Below, piece by piece: positions 1-4,413 of a stretch of 5,927 bases of DNA. Source of the stretch: Chitinophagales bacterium. Its GTDB lineage: Bacteria > Bacteroidota > Bacteroidia > Chitinophagales > Saprospiraceae. The notes beneath the pieces are model-generated. The model saw nothing but the letters and a program-made list of their open reading frames with translations, ran no database searches and was not told where the DNA came from. The number at the start of each line of letters is the position of its first letter. Position 1 is the stretch's first letter. The position numbers and the translations under genes are program-made. The stretch covers positions 1-5,927 of the forward strand of contig JAAFHO010000376.1 in NCBI GenBank assembly GCA_013297575.1, written 5' to 3'.

Positions 1-383
1 ATTTCGGCAATTAGCGCCTTTATTTTATCCAATTCATCCTGACTAGCACTGTGATCGCCCAAGGCCTGTAGCACCATATCCATAGCAGCACCACGGAAAG
101 TGGCATCCACAAAATTTTGGAGCAGCAGACCTTTCGTATCTTGTTCCTTTACAATAGCGGAATAGCGGTGTGTCCTGCCGTCCTCTTCTCGCGATACCAG
201 CCCCTTTTCGTACATGATTTGCATTATTTTTAGGGTAGTGGTGTATCCAATTTCTCCTGGGCGGCTACTCCGCTGCTCCAATGGTTGCTCATTGAGGGCA
301 TCATTCACCTCCCTTACTGTACTTGGCCCTTTTTCCCAAAGTAAATGGAGAATACTCAATTCTGAATCCGTGGGTTTTTGCAT
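1..383 (-). CDS. BlaI/MecI/CopY family transcriptional repressor (3' end cut by window edge)
   Basis: The minus strand is open from ATG at 383 to the window edge, giving 127 residues. The protein starts MQKPTDSELSILHLLWEKGP, followed by a winged-helix core with VREVNDAL (23-30), GYTTTLKIMQIMYEKGLV (46-63) and the wing motif GRTHRYSA (69-76). This is the signature of the penicillinase-repressor family, whose members are dimeric DNA-binding proteins of about 120-130 residues, so only the last few residues can be missing. In known relatives the repressor is inactivated by proteolysis started by a membrane sensor of the BlaR1/MecR1 (M56) type, usually encoded next door. That gene would lie off the left edge and is not seen. 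An in-frame GTG at 413 is possible, but ATG 383 fits the family start. About eight extra residues (near 36-43) sit before GYTTT. The target genes are unknown; calling it a beta-lactam regulator would be a guess. Confidence 0.9.
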   Translation of the reverse strand, partial: MQKPTDSELSILHLLWEKGPSTVREVNDALNEQPLEQRSSRPGEIGYTTTLKIMQIMYEKGLVSREEDGRTHRYSAIVKEQDTKGLLLQNFVDATFRGAAMDMVLQALGDHSASQDELDKIKALIAE

Positions 384-459
384 AAATAATGGTATAATGT
401 AAGTGATGCTCACCGAACGATAAATATCGCCCCAAATCATCGCTTTGAAAATAATAACG

Positions 460-491
460 CAAAGATCTACGAAGTATTTCGTACTACCAAA
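460..491 (-). promoter_or_regulatory. Predicted promoter of the BlaI-type repressor gene
   Basis: Read on the minus strand, TTTG (488-491) is followed by a 20-nt spacer and GATCTTTG (460-467). This matches the Bacteroidota pattern TTTG-N19-21-TAnnTTTG except for the first T of the -7 box. Transcription would begin near 453, leaving a leader of about 70 nt before the ATG at 383. The spacer is almost exactly filled by one of the two palindromic operators, which supports the call. Confidence 0.6.
467..484. promoter_or_regulatory. Repressor operator 1 (imperfect palindrome in promoter spacer)
   Basis: CTACGAAGTATTTCGTAC is an imperfect copy of the perfect palindrome at 497-514. Its inner 16 bases are symmetrical except for one pair (474/477). 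It lies between the predicted -33 and -7 elements of the minus-strand promoter, where a bound BlaI-type dimer would block RNA polymerase. Known BlaI/MecI operators are also short dyads with TAC/GTA ends. That this repressor binds here is inferred from position and symmetry. Confidence 0.65.
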
Positions 492-492
492 T

Positions 493-518
493 TTTTCTAC
501 GAAATATTTCGTAGAAAA
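493..518. promoter_or_regulatory. Repressor operator 2 (perfect 26-bp palindrome)
   Basis: This is a perfect 26-bp inverted repeat with core CTACGAAATATTTCGTAG (497-514), flanked by TTTT and AAAA. Its centre is 30 bp, about three helical turns, from that of the imperfect copy at 467-484, so two dimers would sit on the same face of the DNA. It lies directly upstream of the predicted -33 element of the repressor gene. No plus-strand gene starts close enough to be an obvious second target. Confidence 0.7.
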
Positions 519-761
519 TAAAATTTCCTCATTTCCGCTTGATTGCCCTCTATATAATAGGTGTTAAACATTGGAGCAGATTGAAATCCACTGCTACAAC
601 ATAGCCCGGGATTAATGGCTCTTGATCCTGCGCCGCTCGGCTTAATTCATACCGCCGCATTGGGCAATTTGGGCAGTGCTTTTAATTTATTTGAAGAATA
701 CCTGTTTTTGAGTACTTTTTGCTATAAAATCGCCTTATTTTTAATGCTTTTTTTCCAAAAT
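519..761. other. Intergenic stretch without a convincing gene
   Basis: I see no supportable gene here. The part around 570-700 is less AT-rich than its flanks and holds small dyads: AGCAG (575-579) with CTGCT (591-595), GATTGAAATC (579-588), and AGCC (603-606) with GGCT (617-620) around CCCGGG. This texture resembles an interspersed intergenic repeat or decayed remnant. A 52-codon plus-strand frame (ATG 615, stop 771-773) begins MALDPAPLGLIHTAALG and ends NKKK. It runs into the A-rich tract, resembles no family I know, and is probably chance. Confidence 0.5.
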
Positions 762-790
762 AAAAAAAAGTGAAAAAAAAGTAAAAAAAA
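762..790. promoter_or_regulatory. Three helically phased A8 tracts upstream of the tRNA promoter
   Basis: Runs of eight A occur at 762-769, 773-780 and 783-790. They start 11 and 10 bp apart and end one base before the region of the predicted -33 element of the tRNA promoter. Phased A-tracts bend DNA, and A-rich DNA just upstream of strong stable-RNA promoters can act like an UP element. The pattern is seen directly; the activating role is inferred. Confidence 0.5.
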
Positions 791-791
791 G

Positions 792-824
792 TTTGGTGGT
801 TTAGTTCTAGTGCTTGTACATTTG
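792..824 (+). promoter_or_regulatory. Predicted promoter of tRNA-Asp
   Basis: TTTG (792-795), a 21-nt spacer and TACATTTG (817-824) match the Bacteroidota consensus TTTG / TAnnTTTG exactly. Transcription would start near 830, about 12 nt before the mature tRNA. It is preceded by phased A-tracts, as expected for a strong stable-RNA promoter. Confidence 0.8.
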
Positions 825-841
825 CACCGCTTTAGAGCAAT

Positions 842-915
842 GGATTGGTAGTTCAGTTGGTTAGAATGCCGCCCTGTCACGGCGGAGGTCGCGGGTTCGA
901 GTCCCGTCCAGTCCG
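842..915 (+). tRNA. tRNA-Asp (anticodon GUC)
   Basis: A complete 74-nt cloverleaf can be folded by eye. The acceptor stem is GGATTGG with CCAGTCC, containing one T-G pair. The D arm is GTTC/GAAT, and the anticodon stem CCGCC/GGCGG closes the loop CTGTCAC with anticodon GTC. The variable loop is AGGTC, and the T arm GCGGG/CCCGT encloses TTCGAGT. The discriminator is G73, as expected for aspartate tRNAs. The next bases are CAA, so the 3' CCA is not encoded and must be added after transcription. It decodes GAC and GAU. The gene stands alone between a matching promoter and an intrinsic terminator. Confidence 0.97.
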
Positions 916-922
916 CAAAATT

Positions 923-967
923 AAACGCTAATTATTTGATAATCAAATAATTGGCGTTTTTTTATTT
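923..967 (+). terminator. Rho-independent terminator of tRNA-Asp
   Basis: A near-perfect hairpin pairs 923-940 with 942-959 around position 941, with a single T-G wobble (929/953). It is followed by a T run (957-963) and more T-rich sequence. It begins 8 nt after the tRNA and should largely insulate the downstream reductase gene from tRNA transcription. A-rich sequence on the left arm may allow some action in the opposite direction. Confidence 0.85.
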
Positions 968-1010
968 TATTCAACTTCATTCCTTTTCATCTAAATTACG
1001 TTCTTCAAAA

Positions 1011-2027
1011 ATGCGCATCAACGATTCGAAAGACCCCGGCACCTATTTAGCCAATGCTACCCGTTACGAAACGATGCAGTACCGTCGTTGTGGCAGAAGC
1101 GGCATTTTACTCCCTGCCATTTCTATTGGGTTGTGGCACAATTTCGGGAATACCGATAATTTTGAGAACGGGCGGAGTATATTACGATTGGCTTTTGACC
1201 AAGGTATTACCCATTTTGACCTTGCGAATAATTATGGCCCGCCATTTGGTTCAGCCGAAGAAAACTTTGGCCGTATTTTCCAAAAGGATTTCCGCAACTA
1301 TCGCGACGAACTTATCATTTCGTCCAAAGCAGGGTGGGATATGTGGCCTGGGCCGTATGGTAATTTGGGTTCACGTAAGTATTTGATTGCGAGTTTGGAT
1401 CAAAGCCTACAACGTATGGGACTTGATTATGTGGATATTTTTTACCACCACCGCCCCGATCCCGAAACGCCATTGGAAGAAACAATGGGTGCATTGGATC
1501 AAATTGTTCGCTCTGGTAAAGCACTGTATGTCGGTATTTCTCAATATAGTGCCACCGATACAGCACGTGCAGCAAAAATGCTACGAGATATGGGTACACC
1601 TTGTTTGATTCACCAGCCTCGTTATAGTATGTTTGATCGTTGGGTTGAAAAAGGACTATTGGACGAATTGGAGCAACAAGGCATCGGCGGTATTGCTTTT
1701 TCTCCGCTGGAACAGGGCTTGCTTACCGATCGCTACCTCAACGGTTTTCCTGAAGAATCTCGTGCGGTAAAAGATGCACGTTATTTGAAAACCGATCAAA
1801 TAACACCAGAAAAACTAGATAAAGTACGAAAATTAAACGATATTGCGCTGGGTCGTGGCCAAAGTTTGGCACAAATGGCTATTGCGTGGCTTTTAAAAGA
1901 TAGCAGAATTACTTCTGTTTTGGTGGGTGCCAGTCGCCCAGCACAATTGCAAGACAGCATTGATTCGCTCAAAAATACTAATTTTTCTTCGGAAGAATTG
2001 GCTAATATTGAGGCTATCCTTGCTTAG
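1011..2027 (+). CDS. yghZ: Aldo-keto reductase, YghZ/Gpr type (L-glyceraldehyde 3-phosphate reductase-like)
   Basis: This 338-residue protein is a TIM-barrel NADPH-dependent aldo-keto reductase close to E. coli YghZ (also Gpr, AKR14 group, 346 residues). It matches family blocks such as YLANATRYETMQYRRCG (12-28), HFDLANNYGPP (68-78), AGWDMWPGPYG (107-117) and IFYHHR (143-148). The expected catalytic tetrad is present: Asp70, Tyr75, Lys106 and His147. SPLEQGLL (231-238) and VGASRPAQL (305-313) form the cofactor-binding end. In E. coli the enzyme reduces L-glyceraldehyde 3-phosphate and is linked to aldehyde detoxification; the substrate here is inferred from similarity. The C-terminus stops about ten residues before that of YghZ. 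ATG 1011 was chosen because the sequence upstream belongs to the tRNA terminator, and alignment with YghZ begins just after it. No clear promoter was found in the 50-bp gap. Confidence 0.93.
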   Translation: MRINDSKDPGTYLANATRYETMQYRRCGRSGILLPAISIGLWHNFGNTDNFENGRSILRLAFDQGITHFDLANNYGPPFGSAEENFGRIFQKDFRNYRDELIISSKAGWDMWPGPYGNLGSRKYLIASLDQSLQRMGLDYVDIFYHHRPDPETPLEETMGALDQIVRSGKALYVGISQYSATDTARAAKMLRDMGTPCLIHQPRYSMFDRWVEKGLLDELEQQGIGGIAFSPLEQGLLTDRYLNGFPEESRAVKDARYLKTDQITPEKLDKVRKLNDIALGRGQSLAQMAIAWLLKDSRITSVLVGASRPAQLQDSIDSLKNTNFSSEELANIEAILA

Positions 2028-2080
2028 AATCTGTTTATGGGTTTGTTTAAAAAAGGCTCAAGACTTTTTATAAAAATTCT

Positions 2081-2096
2081 AGGTGCAGCGCACCGT
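2081..2096 (+). repeat. 16-bp core repeat, copy 1 (direct)
   Basis: AGGTGCAGCGCACCGT, itself a small hairpin (GGTGC/GCACC around AGC). It is followed by AATATTTGTAG, which is shared with inverted copy 4. It forms part of the middle arm of the fold-back element. Confidence 0.85.
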
Positions 2097-2132
2097 AATA
2101 TTTGTAGAAATGATAAATTTTCCGCGTTTTGA

Positions 2133-2148
2133 AGGTGCAGCGCACCGT
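2133..2148 (+). repeat. 16-bp core repeat, copy 2 (direct)
   Basis: Identical core AGGTGCAGCGCACCGT, followed by AATATT as in copy 1. It is preceded by CGTTTTGA, which matches the flank of inverted copy 3 (CGTTTGA on the opposite strand). Confidence 0.85.
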
Positions 2149-2165
2149 AATATTAAATTTATGTC

Positions 2166-2181
2166 ACGGTGCGCTGCACCT
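2166..2181 (-). repeat. 16-bp core repeat, copy 3 (inverted)
   Basis: The reverse complement of the same 16-bp core. It pairs with copy 2 across a 17-nt loop to form the innermost hairpin of the element. Confidence 0.85.
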
Positions 2182-2217
2182 TCAAACGTGATTTCGCCTA
2201 CTTTTGCTACAAATATT

Positions 2218-2233
2218 ACGGTGCGCTGCACCT
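2218..2233 (-). repeat. 16-bp core repeat, copy 4 (inverted)
   Basis: The reverse complement of the core, preceded by CTACAAATATT. With its flanks it matches copy 1 over 37 bp with two mismatches. Confidence 0.85.
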
Positions 2234-2327
2234 GAAATTTTTAAAGGGAAACCCTGTAAAAGGCCATAAATGCTTTTTTATACAAACCCATATTTTATAT
2301 CTAAGAGCACTAATACGCGGCAGATTA

Positions 2328-2837
2328 CTACAATTTTATTTCAAACAAACACGCAGGCGTATTTTGATAATGCAGCGGTAATTTGCTTGTATTCTTCAGG
2401 TCAAAAATACCTAAAAATTGAAAACCTGCATTTGTATAATGTTCAATTAGTCTTACATTATTGCCAAGGGTATCTAATCGGACAAAATTTTTACCACAAT
2501 CTTTAGCATACATTTTAGCCCACTCAACAATGGCCTTAACAAAATTTCTTCCCCTAAATGCAGGATTGGTCGCAATTCTATGTATATAAATAGCGGCATC
2601 TTCATTACGTTCCTCCCAAATTTGTTCATCACTAAAGGTGGTAGCCCAAACACAAGCAATTTCCCCATCAATCATTAGTTTCCACTGTCGATTTTCTTGA
2701 ATTTCGGTTTCAACAAGTTGCCGTTCAAATATAGGCCAAACCACCACAGTTTTTTTTGATTCCTGATACGTTGAAGCACCTTGATACAAGTGAAATATTT
2801 GAGAAATATCCAATAAAGTAGAATTTTCTATACTCAT
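2328..2837 (-). CDS. GNAT family N-acetyltransferase
   Basis: This 169-residue protein has the layout of a GCN5-related acetyltransferase, which moves an acetyl group from acetyl-CoA to an amine. An N-terminal half with the strand WKLMIDGEIACVWATTF (52-68) precedes the conserved core IYIHRIATNPAFRGRNFVKA (83-102), the acetyl-CoA-binding strand and loop. Motif B follows: FVRLDTLGNNVRLIEHYTNAGFQFLG (118-143). Tyr134 is in the position of the usual general acid. The pyrophosphate-binding loop (usually R/Q-x-x-G-x-G/A) is degenerate here, reading RGRNF. The substrate cannot be told; such small stand-alone GNATs act on proteins, antibiotics, amino acids or polyamines. The start at 2837 lacks a Shine-Dalgarno site. 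The gene converges on the reductase across the fold-back element and diverges from pntAA. Confidence 0.87.
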   Translation of the reverse strand: MSIENSTLLDISQIFHLYQGASTYQESKKTVVVWPIFERQLVETEIQENRQWKLMIDGEIACVWATTFSDEQIWEERNEDAAIYIHRIATNPAFRGRNFVKAIVEWAKMYAKDCGKNFVRLDTLGNNVRLIEHYTNAGFQFLGIFDLKNTSKLPLHYQNTPACLFEIKL

Positions 2838-2968
2838 CTTATTTACGTTATTTTATTTTTATAGTACAAAGGTCTAACTACTTTCTATTTCTATCTATCC
2901 GAAACTTGCTAAAATTTATATCGGTAAAAAAATATTTTCTATTATTGTGGAAAAAAATATTGACCATT

Positions 2969-3000
2969 TTTCGCACACTTCCCAAAACACGCTATCTTCG
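2969..3000 (+). promoter_or_regulatory. Predicted promoter of the pnt operon
   Basis: TTTCG (2969-2973), a 19-nt spacer and TATCTTCG (2993-3000) fit the Bacteroidota pattern, with C in place of the third T in the -7 box. The start of transcription would be near 3006, giving a leader of about 22 nt before ATG 3028. A direct repeat AAAAAAATATT (2926-2936 and 2951-2961) lies upstream in AT-rich DNA. Confidence 0.55.
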
Positions 3001-3027
3001 CCGCTGCTTTAAGCATATTAACTAAAA

Positions 3028-4089
3028 ATGATCATTGGATTAATCAAAGAGCACACCGATTCACGTGTTGCGCTCACACCTGCTAACCTCGCCAAACTTG
3101 CCACCGAAGGGCTTTCTTTTCTCGTAGAGGAAGGTGCTGGCGAACGCTCTTTTTTTCCTGACGCACTTTACGCTAACCACGCCACCTTAACCTCGCGAAG
3201 CACGCTGCTGCGCGATGCCGATTTGGTGGTCAGTATTAACCCATTACCTGTGGGTGATTACCGAAAAGGTGCTGTTGCGGTTGCGCTTTTCCAACCTTTT
3301 GTAGATACGGAAATCGCAGAAGCACTTAAAAATCAAGGTGTTACAGCATTTAGCCTGGATATGATTCCGCGTACGACGCTTGCACAAGCCATGGATATAC
3401 TCTCGTCTATGGCTGGTATTGCGGGTTACCAAGCGGTACTATTGGGTGCTGGCGCCTTGAGTAGGTATATGCCTATGATGGTGACTGCTGCTGGTACCGT
3501 AAAACCTTCTAAAGCCTTAATATTGGGTGCTGGTGTAGCGGGTCTTCAAGCCATTGCAACCGCTAAACGATTGGGTGCATCGGTGGAGGCTTTTGATACG
3601 CGTGCCGCAGCCAAGGAGGAGGTAGAAAGCCTTGGTGCCAAATTTGTGGAAGTGGCAGGTGCCGTGGATGACCGCGGTGCTGGTGGTTATGCTGTGGCGC
3701 AAAGTGAGGAGTTTCTTGCCCGTCAACGCGAAGAAGTCCAATTACGTGCTTCTAAGGCCGATTTGGTTATTTGTACGGCTCAGGTACGTGGCCGCAAGGC
3801 ACCCGTATTGGTCTCTGCGGAAACGGTAGCACAAATGCGACCGGGCAGTGTGATTATCGACTTGGCAGCGTCCACTGGCGGCAACTGTGCACTCACTCAG
3901 AATAATGCAACGATCCAGCACAATGGCGTTACAATTATTGGAGATTCAAATCTTGCGGCGCGAATGCCACAGGATGCGAGTACGCTTTTCGGCAATAATG
4001 TAGCCAATTTTTTAAAATTGATGATCGCCAAAGATGGTTCGCTCGTACTCAATTATGAGAATGAAATCATTAAAGGTAGTTCTATTTAA
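3028..4089 (+). CDS. pntAA: NAD(P)+ transhydrogenase, alpha subunit part 1 (NAD(H)-binding domain I)
   Basis: PntAA is the soluble NAD(H)-binding subunit of the proton-translocating transhydrogenase and sits on the cytoplasmic face of the PntAB/PntB membrane complex. It passes hydride from NADH to NADP+ bound by PntB. The 353-residue protein has an N-terminal alanine dehydrogenase-like domain with SRVALTP (12-18) and a Rossmann site GAGVAGLQAIATAKRLGA (167-184), with Asp190 placed to bind the NAD ribose. The catalytic RQD-loop residues known from Rhodospirillum rubrum (Arg127, Gln132, Asp135, Ser138) appear as Arg115, Gln120, Asp123 and Ser126. The mobile-loop Tyr235 corresponds to Tyr221 in AGGYAVAQSEEF. 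The C-terminus ends at IIKGSSI, some 15-20 residues earlier than in R. rubrum. It is the first gene of a tight operon, 15 nt before pntAB. The start codon has no Shine-Dalgarno site. Confidence 0.96.
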   Translation: MIIGLIKEHTDSRVALTPANLAKLATEGLSFLVEEGAGERSFFPDALYANHATLTSRSTLLRDADLVVSINPLPVGDYRKGAVAVALFQPFVDTEIAEALKNQGVTAFSLDMIPRTTLAQAMDILSSMAGIAGYQAVLLGAGALSRYMPMMVTAAGTVKPSKALILGAGVAGLQAIATAKRLGASVEAFDTRAAAKEEVESLGAKFVEVAGAVDDRGAGGYAVAQSEEFLARQREEVQLRASKADLVICTAQVRGRKAPVLVSAETVAQMRPGSVIIDLAASTGGNCALTQNNATIQHNGVTIIGDSNLAARMPQDASTLFGNNVANFLKLMIAKDGSLVLNYENEIIKGSSI

Positions 4090-4104
4090 ACAATATTAGA
4101 CAAT

Positions 4105-4407
4105 ATGTTATCCTTCTTTCACGAGCATCAATTGATGTTTTATCTGCTGGCTTTCAGCATTTTATTGGGTATTGAGGTGATCTCTAAGGTACCCGCCGTA
4201 CTACACACCCCGCTTATGTCGGGTGCAAATGCTATACATGGTGTGGTACTGGTAGGCGCTATTATTGTTTTGGTACAAGCCCGCGCTAACGATTATGTGT
4301 CTTTGGCCGTAGGTTTTGTAGCCGTTGTATTCGGGACACTCAATGTGGTGGGCGGTTTTGCCGTTACCGATCGTATGTTGGAAATGTTTAAAAAGAAAAA
4401 GAAATAA
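4105..4407 (+). CDS. pntAB: NAD(P)+ transhydrogenase, alpha subunit part 2 (membrane domain II)
   Basis: PntAB supplies part of the proton channel. The 100-residue protein has three predicted membrane helices (about 10-27, 45-60 and 64-89). It carries the family blocks AVLHTPLMSGANAIHG (31-46) and GTLNVVGGFAVTDRMLEMF (77-95), matching the C-terminal membrane part of the fused E. coli PntA. The end is a lysine-rich cytoplasmic tail (FKKKKK). A separate PntAB is typical of the three-subunit form, as in R. rubrum. Where E. coli has NAISG, this protein has NAIHG, with His45 inside the second helix; this may matter for proton transfer because PntB lacks the usual histidine. pntB starts 6 nt downstream, so the two are surely co-transcribed and perhaps translationally coupled. 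Confidence 0.96.
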   Translation: MLSFFHEHQLMFYLLAFSILLGIEVISKVPAVLHTPLMSGANAIHGVVLVGAIIVLVQARANDYVSLAVGFVAVVFGTLNVVGGFAVTDRMLEMFKKKKK

Positions 4408-4413
4408 GCACAG

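Larger units (their letters stand above)
2036..2292. repeat. Nested inverted-repeat (fold-back) element between convergent genes
   Basis: Three nested pairs of arms make this roughly 257-bp segment one long imperfect palindrome. The outer arms 2036-2055 and 2273-2292 match at 19 of 20 positions, starting TATGGGTTTGT. The middle arms 2071-2107 and 2207-2243 match at 35 of 37. The inner arms around 2125-2148 and 2166-2188 match with a one-base gap. It begins 8 nt after the reductase stop and ends 35 nt before the acetyltransferase stop. It could be a non-coding mobile relic (MITE-like) or a large bidirectional terminator. No transposase gene and no convincing target-site duplication are visible. 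Confidence 0.8.

Noticed and set aside
384..413. In-frame GTG at 413 as an earlier start of the BlaI-type repressor
   Set aside because: It would add ten hydrophobic residues (VSITYIIPLF) not expected in the family; ATG 383 gives the usual KPTDSELSIL-type beginning.
550..660. Minus-strand 36-codon frame starting MRRYELSRAAQ, faintly like the N-terminus of some IS5-type transposases
   Set aside because: The resemblance is limited to a few residues, the frame stops after 36 codons, and no other transposase motif is present in any frame nearby.
951..1010. TTG at 951 as start of the aldo-keto reductase, adding 20 residues
   Set aside because: This stretch is the right arm and T run of the tRNA terminator. 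The added residues (MAFFYFIQLHS...) do not resemble the family, and ATG 1011 gives the expected length.
2169..2506. Plus-strand open frames at 2169-2381 and 2270-2506
   Set aside because: The first is translated repeat arms, and both run antisense into the GNAT gene. Neither shows a protein family or coding-like composition.
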